64,000 nt of DNA, taken from contig NZ_PDNI01000074.1 in the NCBI RefSeq assembly GCF_002925845.1, positions 124,001-188,000 on the forward strand, given 5' to 3'. The DNA is from Roseovarius nitratireducens (lineage in GTDB: Bacteria > Pseudomonadota > Alphaproteobacteria > Rhodobacterales > Rhodobacteraceae). The notes beneath the pieces are model-generated. The model worked only from the letters and a program-made list of their open reading frames with translations, did no database searches and was not told the origin of the DNA. How positions within the stretch are numbered: position 1 is the first letter of the stretch; every line of letters starts with the position of its first letter. Shown piece after piece: positions 25,462 through 34,346 of this stretch. The translations under genes and the position numbers were made by a program.

Positions 25462-26376
25462 TCATTGCGAGGCGTGGAAGATGCGACCCAGAGAGGCGGG
25501 GGCGCGCGACTTGTCCGCCGACATGATGACCAGCACGAGGATGGTGATCAAGTAGGGCGACATGGAAAGATATTCGACCGGGATGGCAAGGCCCGCTGCC
25601 TGAAGATTGAGCTGCAACACCGTGACGCCGCCGAAAAGCCAGGCACCGAGCAGCACGCGCCCTGCCTTCCACGAGGCGAAGACGACGAGCGCCAGGGCGA
25701 TCCAGCCTGCCCCTGCGGTCATGCCTTCGGTCCATTGGGGCACGCGGATGAGGCTTATATAGGCCCCGCCCAGCCCTGCGCAGGCCCCGCCAAAGAGGAT
25801 CGCCAGCACACGAACCCGCACCACCCGGTAGCCGAGCGCATGGGCCGCGTCATGGTTTTCGCCCACGGCGCGCAGGATCAGGCCCGCGCGCGTGTATTTC
25901 AACATCGCCCAAATCGCCGCGACCAGTGCCAGCGCCAAGTAGACCATCAGGTCGTGGGAAAACACCACCCGGCCAAGAAAGGGAATGTCGCTCAGCGGGC
26001 CGAGATCGAGTCGCGGCGTCGGCGGTGGCTTGATGCCGACATAGCCCTGCCCCAGCAGCGACGAGAGCCCAAGCCCGAACAGCGTGAGAGCGAGGCCCGA
26101 CGCCACCTGGTTGGCCAGCGCCAGTTGCGTGAGCAGGGCGAAGAGCAGCGCCAGCACCGCCCCGCCCGCCGCCGCCGCGACAAAGCCAATCGCAGGCGAG
26201 CCGGTGTTCACCGCCACGGCAAAGCCGCAGATCGCCCCGGTGATCATCATCCCCTCGACGCCGAGGTTGAGAACGCCCGCGCGCTCTACCACCAGCTCTC
26301 CCAGTGCGGCCAGCAGGATCGGTGTGGCCGCGACCACCAGCGCGGCCAGAAGCAGGGCCGGGTCGATCGCACCCAT
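25462..26376 (-). CDS. ABC transporter permease (YufQ/RbsC-like), second subunit
   Basis: A 304-residue membrane protein starting at ATG 26376 behind AAGGAGG. About eight to nine hydrophobic segments and the branched-chain/sugar-type permease signature GVLNLGVEGMMITGA near 33-47 and GENHDAAHALGY near 195 are visible. The start overlaps the stop of the other permease (TGATG), so the two subunits are made together. A longer open frame upstream is the antisense/shadow of that other permease. Confidence 0.93.
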   Translation of the reverse strand: MGAIDPALLLAALVVAATPILLAALGELVVERAGVLNLGVEGMMITGAICGFAVAVNTGSPAIGFVAAAAGGAVLALLFALLTQLALANQVASGLALTLFGLGLSSLLGQGYVGIKPPPTPRLDLGPLSDIPFLGRVVFSHDLMVYLALALVAAIWAMLKYTRAGLILRAVGENHDAAHALGYRVVRVRVLAILFGGACAGLGGAYISLIRVPQWTEGMTAGAGWIALALVVFASWKAGRVLLGAWLFGGVTVLQLNLQAAGLAIPVEYLSMSPYLITILVLVIMSADKSRAPASLGRIFHASQ

Positions 26377-27458
26377 CACGCGACCTCCTTCTTGCGGATT
26401 CGGATGCGGTAATTTGTCAGAAGATCGACCGCCAGCAGGAAGAACAGCAGCATCCCCTGGAAAAGCTGGATCGCGGCGGCGGGCAGGCCCAGCGTCGATT
26501 GCGCCATCTCGCCGCCGATATAGGTGAGCGCCATCAGAAGCCCCGCAAGCGCGATACCCACCGGGTGCAGCCGTCCGAGAAAGGCCACGATAATCGCGGT
26601 GAAGCCATAGCCCACGTTGAAATCGATGCTCACCTGCCCGGCAGGCCCCGCGACCTCGAACATGCCGGCCAGCCCGGCAAGTGCCCCGGACGTGCCGAGG
26701 CAGACGAGCACCAGCCGCCCGGGCCGCACCCCTGAAAAGCGCGCTGCGCGCGGGGCCTGTCCGGCCAGCCGGATCTGGAAACCGAGGATGTGGCGGCTGA
26801 GCAGCACATAGGCCGCGATCACCGCGATCACCGCGGCGGCCACCCCCCAGTGCATGCCGGTCCCCTCGATGATCTCGGCGTTGTGGGCGCTGGGATAATC
26901 GCGCAGGTTGCGTGAGCCGGGAAAGCCGTGCCCGTCGGGATTGCGCATCGGCCCGAGCGCCATCGCGGCGAGAAGCTGCTCGGCCACGTAGACCAGCATC
27001 AGCGACACGAGAATCTCGTTGGTGCCGAATCGCACTTTCAGCAGCGCCGGGATCATCGCCCAGGCCCAGCCTCCGAGCGCACCCGCGATTATCATCAGTG
27101 GAAACACCACCGCACTGTCGAGTGGGTAGAGTGCGAGCCCCACCCCCGCCCCGGTGAGCGCGCCGAGGATATACTGGCCCTCGGCCCCGATGTTCCACAC
27201 GCCTGCGCGGAACCCGAGGCTGAGCCCGATGGCGATGAGGATGAGCGGCGTCGCCTTGATGAGAAGCTGTGGCCGGTAGTAGAAGGCGAACTCGCCGAAG
27301 AGCGGCTTCCAGAAGATCGTGGCGATCGCCTCGACCGGGTCCTTGCCCAGCGCGGCAAAAAGCGCGCCGCCCGCGATCATGGTGACGAGCACGGCGAGGG
27401 GCGGCGTCGCCCATGTCCAGATCCGCGAGGGCTGTGGCCGCTTTTCCAGCCTCAGCAT
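26376..27458 (-). CDS. ABC transporter permease (YufP-like), first subunit
   Basis: A 360-residue membrane protein with about ten hydrophobic segments and the permease signature FRAGVWNIGAEGQYILGA near 83-100. It pairs with the 304-residue subunit to form the membrane channel of a BMP-type importer. It lies 48 bp downstream of the ATPase gene. The ribosome site before ATG is weak. Confidence 0.93.
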   Translation of the reverse strand: MLRLEKRPQPSRIWTWATPPLAVLVTMIAGGALFAALGKDPVEAIATIFWKPLFGEFAFYYRPQLLIKATPLILIAIGLSLGFRAGVWNIGAEGQYILGALTGAGVGLALYPLDSAVVFPLMIIAGALGGWAWAMIPALLKVRFGTNEILVSLMLVYVAEQLLAAMALGPMRNPDGHGFPGSRNLRDYPSAHNAEIIEGTGMHWGVAAAVIAVIAAYVLLSRHILGFQIRLAGQAPRAARFSGVRPGRLVLVCLGTSGALAGLAGMFEVAGPAGQVSIDFNVGYGFTAIIVAFLGRLHPVGIALAGLLMALTYIGGEMAQSTLGLPAAAIQLFQGMLLFFLLAVDLLTNYRIRIRKKEVA

Positions 27459-27506
27459 GGCGCGCCCACGGGCTTCTTCTTGGCAAAAATACCCGAATCC
27501 GCTGGT

Positions 27507-29024
27507 TCAGACATGCGCCACCTCCATGTCATGCGCGCCGCCCATCATCAGGCCGATTTCCTCCACGCTCAGCCCTGCGGCGGGGCGGGCGGGCGACAGC
27601 CGTCCCTCGTTGAGCGCCGCAAAGCGGTCGGAGATTTCCATGAGCTCGTCAAGGTCCTGGCTGATACACAGGATAGCCGTGCCCTCGGCGGCAAGATCGA
27701 GCAGCGCCTGCCTGATCGCGGCGGCGGCGGCGGCATCGACGCCCCAGGTGGGTTGGTTGACGACGAATACCTCGGGCCGTTGCAGCACCTCGCGCCCGAT
27801 CACGAATTTCTGAAGGTTGCCGCCGGAGAGCGCGCGCGCGGCGGTCTCGGGACCGGGGGTGCGCACGTCGAACCGCGCGATGACCGCCTCAGCGAAGGCG
27901 CGCGCAGCCCGCCAACGGACGAAACCGCGGGCGAGCAGCCCCTCGCGGTCGGCACCGGTAAGAAGGGCGTTTTCCGTCAGCGTCATGTCCGGGGCAGCGG
28001 CGTGTCCGAGCCGTTCCTCGGGGGCGGTGAGCAGGCCGCGACGCCGCCGTTCGGCGGGGCCAAGATGCCCCGCGGGCGCGCCGTGCAGCCGCACTGTGGG
28101 CGCATTGGTCGTGATCTCGCCCGAGAGTGCGGCGAGCAACTCGTCCTGCCCATTGCCCGCAACGCCGCCGATTCCGAGGATTTCGCCCTGTCTGACGGTG
28201 AAGCCGATCGACTTGAGCGCGGTGCCAAAGGCCGAGGGTGCGGGCAGCGACAGTTCCTCGACTTCGAGCGCTACCTCGCCCGGCGCGTGTGCGGTGCGCG
28301 CAGGCGTGGCGAAGGTCGAGCCGACCATCATCTCGGCCATCGCGCGCGCCGAAGTTTCACGCGGGGTGCAGGTGCCCACGTTGCGCCCCTGCCGCAGGAT
28401 CGTGGCGTGATCGCACAGCGCGCGAATCTCCTCGAGCTTGTGCGAGATGTAGAGGATCGCCACGCCCTCGGAGGCGAGCCGGCGCAGCGTTTCGAACAGG
28501 ATCTCCACCTCCTGCGGGGTGAGCACCGAGGTGGGCTCGTCCATGATCAGGAGCCGCGGCTCCTGCAACAGGCAGCGGATGATCTCGACGCGCTGACGCT
28601 CGCCCGCCGAGAGATCGCCGGTGAGGCGGCCCGGGTCGAGCGGCAGGCCGTAGGTTTCCGACACCTCGCGGATGCGCGTGGCAAGGGTGCGCAGGGGCGG
28701 CGGGTGTTCCATCCCGAGCGCCACGTTCTCGGCCACGCTGAGCGCGTCGAAGAGAGAGAAATGCTGGAACACCATCGCCACGCCCGCCGCGCGCGCCGCC
28801 GACGGGTTCGCGGGGGCGAAGGGCGCGCCGCGCAAGCTCATGCTGCCGCTGTCGGGCTTGACCAGGCCGTAGATCATCTTGACGAGGGTCGACTTGCCCG
28901 CGCCGTTTTCGCCCAGCAGCGCGTGGACCTCACCCTCGCGGATATCGAAGGACACCGCATCATTGGCGATCACGCCGGGATAGGCCTTGGTCACGTCTGA
29001 AATGGAGAGCAATGTCTGCGTCAC
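27507..29024 (-). CDS. ABC transporter ATP-binding protein with two ABC domains (YufO-like)
   Basis: A 505-residue protein with two nucleotide-binding domains. The first has Walker A LLGENGAGKSTLV (about 37-49), the LSAGERQRVE signature and Walker B LLIMDEPTS. The second is degenerate in the usual way for sugar/nucleoside importers: GIGGVAGNGQDELL replaces Walker A, with LSGGNLQKFVIGRE as signature and VVNQPTWGVD as Walker B. It starts at GTG 29024 behind AAGGAA. It powers the BMP-type importer and is the first gene of the unit. Confidence 0.93.
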   Translation of the reverse strand: MTQTLLSISDVTKAYPGVIANDAVSFDIREGEVHALLGENGAGKSTLVKMIYGLVKPDSGSMSLRGAPFAPANPSAARAAGVAMVFQHFSLFDALSVAENVALGMEHPPPLRTLATRIREVSETYGLPLDPGRLTGDLSAGERQRVEIIRCLLQEPRLLIMDEPTSVLTPQEVEILFETLRRLASEGVAILYISHKLEEIRALCDHATILRQGRNVGTCTPRETSARAMAEMMVGSTFATPARTAHAPGEVALEVEELSLPAPSAFGTALKSIGFTVRQGEILGIGGVAGNGQDELLAALSGEITTNAPTVRLHGAPAGHLGPAERRRRGLLTAPEERLGHAAAPDMTLTENALLTGADREGLLARGFVRWRAARAFAEAVIARFDVRTPGPETAARALSGGNLQKFVIGREVLQRPEVFVVNQPTWGVDAAAAAAIRQALLDLAAEGTAILCISQDLDELMEISDRFAALNEGRLSPARPAAGLSVEEIGLMMGGAHDMEVAHV

Positions 29025-29232
29025 GCGTTCCTTCCCCGGTGGCGGTATCACCTGCCCACCCATGACTAGCCCAGTCGCGCCGCCTGCGGCAATGCCTTGC
29101 GGGAGACGGAAGGCACCATGATCGACCGGCAAAGCAGGAGGACCAGCAACCGCCCCCTTGTCGATCACGGTTTCTTTAGCAACCCGGCATGTCCCTTGAC
29201 CCGCCGCATCGTGGAAGCGCAAGCTCAGTGAT

Positions 29233-29249
29233 GGGGGCGCAACGCCCCC
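29233..29249. promoter_or_regulatory. Leader stem-loop upstream of a small membrane-protein gene
   Basis: GGGGGCG (29233-29239) pairs with CGCCCCC (29243-29249) across a three-base loop, just upstream of the GGAGAA ribosome site of the gene at 29271. No plus-strand gene precedes it nearby, so it is more likely a leader hairpin than a terminator. Confidence 0.35.
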
Positions 29250-29270
29250 TTGAGCACGGGAGAATCCACC

Positions 29271-29714
29271 ATGACTGAAGAAACGTTCAAGAAACTCGGA
29301 CGAAGCTGGGGTCAGGGGATTTCGATCGGCGTCTGCGTGGCCGTTCTCACGGCCGTGGTTTCGATCATGGCCAATCGCTCGGGCATGGCGCCCTTTCCGC
29401 AACCTCCGGCTCTGGCCTTCGCGGAAACGCTGGTTGGACGGGAATTGCCAATGCCGGTGGGGCTCTTGTTTCACGCCGTCTATGTGACCGGCTGGTCCGC
29501 GCTTTTCCTGCGCTACTCGCCGTGGCAGGGCGCGGGCGCCATCGCCGTGTTGTCTCTGCTGCTGTGGGGCGGGGTGCTGCTTGTGTTCTTTCCCATTGTC
29601 GGTTGGGGCTTGTTCGGTCTTGGCATCGGACCGCAAATGATCCCCGGATCGTTCGTGCCGCATTTCCTCTTCGGGCTGTTTCTCTGGGGGCTCGACCGGG
29701 TCTGGCCTAGGTGA
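29271..29714 (+). CDS. Conserved small membrane protein, function unknown
   Basis: A 147-residue protein starting at ATG 29271 after GGAGAA. It has four hydrophobic segments (about 14-33, 58-78, 84-104 and 118-140) and an F-G-L-G-I-G-P-Q-M-I-P-G-S-F-V-P-H-F-L loop between the last two. I do not recognise the family. It lies between the divergent ABC importer and dnaE, and is probably transcribed alone. Confidence 0.75.
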   Translation: MTEETFKKLGRSWGQGISIGVCVAVLTAVVSIMANRSGMAPFPQPPALAFAETLVGRELPMPVGLLFHAVYVTGWSALFLRYSPWQGAGAIAVLSLLLWGGVLLVFFPIVGWGLFGLGIGPQMIPGSFVPHFLFGLFLWGLDRVWPR

Positions 29715-29760
29715 ACAGAGACGGCTTTCCGCCGTCCACATGCCGGGCTAGGATCGGGGC

Positions 29761-32700
29761 ATGAGTAATGCCCCCCGATTCATCCACCTGCGCGTGCACA
29801 GCGAGTATTCGCTGCTCGAAGGGGCGGTGCGGCTCAAGAAGCTGCCGGGCCTGTGCGAGACGGCCGGAATGCCCGCCGTGGCCGTCACCGACACGAACAA
29901 CATGTTCGCGGCGTTGGAGTTTTCCGTCACCGCGCAGGCCGCGGGGGTGCAGCCGATCATGGGCTGCCAGGTGGACCTCGCCTATCAGGAGCAGGTGCCG
30001 GGCGAGCGATCGAGGCCCCCCGCGCCGGTGGTTCTTCTGGCGCAGGACGAGCGCGGATACGGCAACCTGCTGAAGCTCAATTCGTGTCTCTACCTGCGTG
30101 GCGACGGGCAGGTGGCGCATGTCACCCTCGATGAGATCGAAGCCCATGCCGAGGGTGTGATCTGCCTGACCGGTGGCCCGGATGGCCCTGTAGGTCGCCT
30201 GTTGCAGGGCGGGCAGCGCCCGGCGGCTGAACAGCTCTTGCAGCGGCTCAAGGCGGCGTTCGGCAACCGGCTCTATGTCGAATTGCAACGCCACCCCGGC
30301 GAGGACGGCGCGCCCGAGGCCGAGCGGCTGACCGAGCGCGGCCATGTCGAGATGGCCTATGCGTTGGACCTGCCATTGGTGGCCACCAACGATGTCTATT
30401 TCCCCAAGGCGGACATGTACGAGGCACATGATGCGCTTCTGTGCGTGGCTGACGGGGCCTATGTCGATCAGAACGCGCCGCGCCGCCGCCTGACGCCGCA
30501 GCATTACTTCAAGAGCCAGGACGAAATGGCCGCGCTCTTTGCCGATCTGCCCGAGGCGCTGGAGAATACTGTCGAGATCGCCCGGCGCTGTGCCTTTGGC
30601 TGCTACAAGCGCGATCCGATCCTGCCGCGTTTTGCCGATGACGAGGTGGACGAGCTGCGCCGTCAGGCGCGCGAGGGGCTGGAAAAGCGGCTCGCCGTCA
30701 TTCCCCACGCCGCCCCCGTGGAAGATTATGAGAAACGGTTGGAGTTCGAGCTTGGCATCATCGAGGGGATGGGCTTTCCCGGCTATTTCCTGATCGTTGC
30801 CGATTTCATCAAATGGGCCAAGGGACGGGATATCCCGGTGGGCCCCGGGCGCGGCTCGGGGGCGGGGAGCCTGGTGGCCTATGCGCTTACCATCACCGAT
30901 CTCGACCCGCTGCGCTACAAGCTGCTGTTCGAGCGGTTCTTGAACCCCGAGCGCGTCTCGATGCCGGATTTCGACATCGACTTCTGTATGGACCGCCGCG
31001 AGGAGGTGATCGCCTACGTGCAGCAGAAATACGGGCGCGACAAGGTAGGGCAGATCATCACGTTCGGCGCGCTTCTGTCCAAGGCGGCGGTGCGCGACAT
31101 CGGCCGCGTTCTGCAGATGCCCTACGGGCAGGTCGATCGCCTCTCCAAGATGATCCCGGTCGAGGGGGTCAAGCCTGTCTCGATTGAGAAGGCGCTCGCC
31201 GACGAGCCGCGCCTGCGCGAGGCAGCACAGGCCGAGGAGGTGGTGGACCGGTTGCTCACCTACGGCCAGCAGGTCGAGGGGCTGTTGCGCAATGCCTCGA
31301 CCCATGCCGCGGGCGTGGTGATTGGCGACCGCCCGCTCGACGAGCTTGTCCCGCTCTACCAGGACCCGCGGTCGGATATGCCGGCCACGCAGTTCAACAT
31401 GAAATGGGTGGAGCAGGCGGGGCTGGTCAAGTTCGACTTTCTGGGCCTGAAAACCCTGACCGTCATCCAGAACGCCATCGAGCAGATCCACGCCGAGGGG
31501 CGCGACCTTCACATCGCTGCCGATGGCAGCACCATCTATCAGCCCTTCGAGGGGGCCGAGAACGATATCGGGCAAATCCCGCTCGATGACCCCAAGACCT
31601 ACGAGCTTTACTCCCGTGCCCGCACGGTGGCGGTGTTCCAGGTGGAAAGCTCGGGCATGATGGACGCGCTCAAGCGCATGAAGCCCACCTGCATCGAGGA
31701 TATCGTGGCGCTCGTCGCGCTCTATCGGCCTGGCCCGATGGAGAACATCCCGAAATATTGCGAGGTCAAGAACGAGCTGAGCGCGCGCGATTACCTGCAC
31801 CCTTCCGTCGATCACATCCTCGACGAGACGCAGGGCATCATCGTCTACCAGGAACAGGTGATGCAAATCGCGCAGGAAATGGCGGGCTATTCGCTCGGTG
31901 GTGCAGATCTCTTGCGCCGGGCGATGGGCAAGAAGATCCAGGAGGCGATGGATGCCGAGCGGCCCAAGTTCATCGAGGGCGCCAAGGCCAACGGTGTCGA
32001 TGATGCCAAGGCGCTCGAAGTCTGGAACTTGCTCGACAAGTTTGCCAATTACGGCTTCAACAAATCCCACGCCGCCGCCTATGCGGTGGTCAGCTATCAG
32101 ACCGCGTGGCTCAAGGCCAATCACCCGGTGGAGTTCATGGCGGGTGTCATGAATTGCGATATCCACCTCACCGACAAGCTCGCCGTCTATTTCGAGGAGG
32201 TGAAGAAGGGGCTCGCGCTCGACTGGGCCGCGCCCTGCGTGAACCGGTCGGCGGCAGATTTCGTGGTGCGCGGGGGTGTGCTGCATTATGCGCTCGGCGC
32301 GCTCAAGAACGTGGGCGTCGAGGCGATGAAGCTCATCGTGGAGGGGCGCGGCGAGCGGCCCTTTGCCACGCTCTACGATTTCGCCCGGCGGGTCGATCTC
32401 AAGCGGATTGGCAAACGGTCGCTGGAAATGCTGGCGCGGGCGGGCGCCTTCGATGCGCTGGACCGCAACCGCCGCCGCGTGTTCGAGAGCATTGACGCGC
32501 TGATGAACTATTCGGCGGCGATACATGAGCAGAAGAACTCGAACCAGGTCTCGCTCTTTGGCGATGCGGGCGAGGACTTGCCCGAGCCGCGCCTCGCACC
32601 GGTGGAGGATTGGCTGCCCGCCGAGCGGCTGACCGAGGAATTCAAGGCCGTGGGTTTCTATCTCTCGGGCCATCCGCTTGACGATTACATGGCCGTGCTC

Positions 32701-33261
32701 AAGCGGCAGGAGGTCAAGACGCTCGACGAGGTGATGGCGCGCGCAGAGCGGGGGCCGTTCCTCGCCAAGATGGCCGGGGTGGTGGCCGGGCGGCAGGAGC
32801 GGAAATCGGCGCGCGGCAACCGCTTTGCCTTTGCCCAGCTCAGCGATCCGACCGGTAGCTATGAGGTCACGCTGTTTTCAGAGGTGCTGGAGAAGTCGCG
32901 CGATTTTCTCGAGGCCGGCGCGCAGGTGGTGATCACCGCCGAGGCGACGATGGAGGCGGACCAGTTGAAGCTGTTGTGCCGAGCGGTGCAGCCTGTTGAC
33001 GGCATGGTGGCCGATGCCGGGGCGGTCGGGCTGTGCGTTTTTGTCGATCAGGTCGAGGCAATCGGCTCGGTTGCGGCGGTGCTGGACGGCGCGGCCAAAT
33101 CTGTGCGAGGGGCGCGGCCCGGTCCGATCCGGTTCCGGCTCCTTGGCGCAGGGCTGCCCGGCGAGGTGGAGATCGACAGCGGCGCGGAATACCCCGTCAA
33201 CCCGCAGATCAAGGGCGCAATCCGAAGCCTGACCGGCGTGGTCATGGTCGAGGAGATATAG
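29761..33261 (+). CDS. dnaE: DNA polymerase III alpha subunit
   Basis: A 1166-residue replicative polymerase of normal DnaE1 length. The N-terminus is a PHP domain (FIHLRVHSEYSLLEGAVR, AVTDTNNMFAAL). The palm carries GPGRGSGAGSLVAYAL and the catalytic aspartates in MPDFDIDFCMD (D403, D405). The TFGALLSKAAVRD, NASTHAAGVVI and GFNKSHAAAYAVVSYQTAW motifs follow, then an OB-fold and C-terminal domain. It is the catalytic subunit of chromosomal replication. Starts at ATG 29761. Confidence 0.98.
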   Translation: MSNAPRFIHLRVHSEYSLLEGAVRLKKLPGLCETAGMPAVAVTDTNNMFAALEFSVTAQAAGVQPIMGCQVDLAYQEQVPGERSRPPAPVVLLAQDERGYGNLLKLNSCLYLRGDGQVAHVTLDEIEAHAEGVICLTGGPDGPVGRLLQGGQRPAAEQLLQRLKAAFGNRLYVELQRHPGEDGAPEAERLTERGHVEMAYALDLPLVATNDVYFPKADMYEAHDALLCVADGAYVDQNAPRRRLTPQHYFKSQDEMAALFADLPEALENTVEIARRCAFGCYKRDPILPRFADDEVDELRRQAREGLEKRLAVIPHAAPVEDYEKRLEFELGIIEGMGFPGYFLIVADFIKWAKGRDIPVGPGRGSGAGSLVAYALTITDLDPLRYKLLFERFLNPERVSMPDFDIDFCMDRREEVIAYVQQKYGRDKVGQIITFGALLSKAAVRDIGRVLQMPYGQVDRLSKMIPVEGVKPVSIEKALADEPRLREAAQAEEVVDRLLTYGQQVEGLLRNASTHAAGVVIGDRPLDELVPLYQDPRSDMPATQFNMKWVEQAGLVKFDFLGLKTLTVIQNAIEQIHAEGRDLHIAADGSTIYQPFEGAENDIGQIPLDDPKTYELYSRARTVAVFQVESSGMMDALKRMKPTCIEDIVALVALYRPGPMENIPKYCEVKNELSARDYLHPSVDHILDETQGIIVYQEQVMQIAQEMAGYSLGGADLLRRAMGKKIQEAMDAERPKFIEGAKANGVDDAKALEVWNLLDKFANYGFNKSHAAAYAVVSYQTAWLKANHPVEFMAGVMNCDIHLTDKLAVYFEEVKKGLALDWAAPCVNRSAADFVVRGGVLHYALGALKNVGVEAMKLIVEGRGERPFATLYDFARRVDLKRIGKRSLEMLARAGAFDALDRNRRRVFESIDALMNYSAAIHEQKNSNQVSLFGDAGEDLPEPRLAPVEDWLPAERLTEEFKAVGFYLSGHPLDDYMAVLKRQEVKTLDEVMARAERGPFLAKMAGVVAGRQERKSARGNRFAFAQLSDPTGSYEVTLFSEVLEKSRDFLEAGAQVVITAEATMEADQLKLLCRAVQPVDGMVADAGAVGLCVFVDQVEAIGSVAAVLDGAAKSVRGARPGPIRFRLLGAGLPGEVEIDSGAEYPVNPQIKGAIRSLTGVVMVEEI

Positions 33262-33309
33262 CCCGGCGCGCTTAAGCTGATTTTAACCGGCGCAGGGCAA
33301 GGCTCGGTC

Positions 33310-33702
33310 ATGCGGTGGATCGCGCTTGTCCTCATGGCCATGCTGGCCGCCTGTTCGCATCCCTCCCCGGCGTTCTGGGGCGTGGCCCCGGTGCGGGTCA
33401 GCGTCGGGCAGAGCACCTTTGACGTGCGGATCGTGGGGCGGCACGCGCAGGCGATCCGGCTCAGCCGGGAATGGGCACCGCGCACGATCTCGGTCGCACC
33501 GCGCGCCGCCGCCGCCATCGCAGAAGTCAGCGGCTGCGCGGTTCCCCGGCTCTGGGGCGATCAGGCGATGCTGGAGGCGGCGCTTGTCTGCGGGTGGGGC
33601 GCCTCCGCGCGGCGCGGCGTGCCGCGCGTGCATGAGTGCCGCGTGGTGCCGACGCGCAGGCGGTGGACCGAAGTGACCTGCACCCCGCGAGCGGAGGATT
33701 AG
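33310..33702 (+). CDS. Small putative lipoprotein, function unknown
   Basis: A 130-residue protein with a lipoprotein signal: a basic and hydrophobic N-terminus ending in MLAACS, with the lipidated cysteine at C15. The mature part is about 115 residues, rich in Arg, Val and Trp, with three further cysteines. No family recognised. It ends four bases inside the convergent acetyltransferase gene. Confidence 0.75.
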   Translation: MRWIALVLMAMLAACSHPSPAFWGVAPVRVSVGQSTFDVRIVGRHAQAIRLSREWAPRTISVAPRAAAAIAEVSGCAVPRLWGDQAMLEAALVCGWGASARRGVPRVHECRVVPTRRRWTEVTCTPRAED

Positions 33703-34166
33703 CCGAGCGATTTTTCCATGAAGATCGAGCTGGCTGCATCCGGGTAGTCGCCGAACGGCCCGCGCCGCACGAAGCCGTGGCGCGCATAGAGCCGCAGTGC
33801 CGAGCCGAGCTGGTCGCCGGTTTCGAGCCGCAGGAGGGGCAGGCCATTTGCCCGTGCCTCGGCCTCGATCCGAGCGAGCAGCGCCTCGGCCACGCCTTGC
33901 CCGCGCGCCGCCTCGGCCACGAACATGGATTTCACCTCGCCATAGCCGTCGCGCAGGGCAAGCGCGCCGGTGCCGAGCGTCTCGTCGCCCCGCTTCGCCA
34001 CGAAGAAGCGTATGTCGGGGGTGCAAAGCGCGTCTGTGTCGAGAAAGAAATTGTCCTCGGGGGGAAACAGCGCGCGCATGAGATCGTGCGATTGCCGCAG
34101 CAGCGCCCCCACCGCCGCGTCGCGCGGGTCGCCAGGGGTAATGGTGAGGCCGGACGGGTCGTGCAT
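33699..34166 (-). CDS. GNAT family N-acetyltransferase
   Basis: A 155-residue acetyltransferase with the acetyl-CoA-binding motif V-A-E-A-A-R-G-Q-G-V-A-E-A-L-L (about 82-96) and the LRLETGDQL and LYARHGFVRRGPFGDYP elements of the GNAT fold. The gene overlaps the lipoprotein gene tail to tail by four bases. Its ATG is preceded not by a ribosome site but by a hairpin (34168-34192). Substrate unknown. Confidence 0.88.
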   Translation of the reverse strand: MHDPSGLTITPGDPRDAAVGALLRQSHDLMRALFPPEDNFFLDTDALCTPDIRFFVAKRGDETLGTGALALRDGYGEVKSMFVAEAARGQGVAEALLARIEAEARANGLPLLRLETGDQLGSALRLYARHGFVRRGPFGDYPDAASSIFMEKSLG

Positions 34167-34346
34167 GGCGCAGGTTTACGCCGAGCCTGCGCATCCTGCA
34201 AGCGGTCTGACAGCGGGAAGGTACGCAATATGCTGTGGATAAGCGGTCAACCTTCCCCATATCCTGTGTTTCCATGTTGACAGCCCCGCCCGTGGCCCAG
34301 CACACTTCCCTATCATCGGAATCATCCATCCCGGGGGCGCGCTGGC

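Noticed and set aside
29707-32673. A 988-codon open frame on the minus strand
   Set aside because: It is antisense to dnaE, whose catalytic motifs are intact. Long antisense frames are expected in this base composition.
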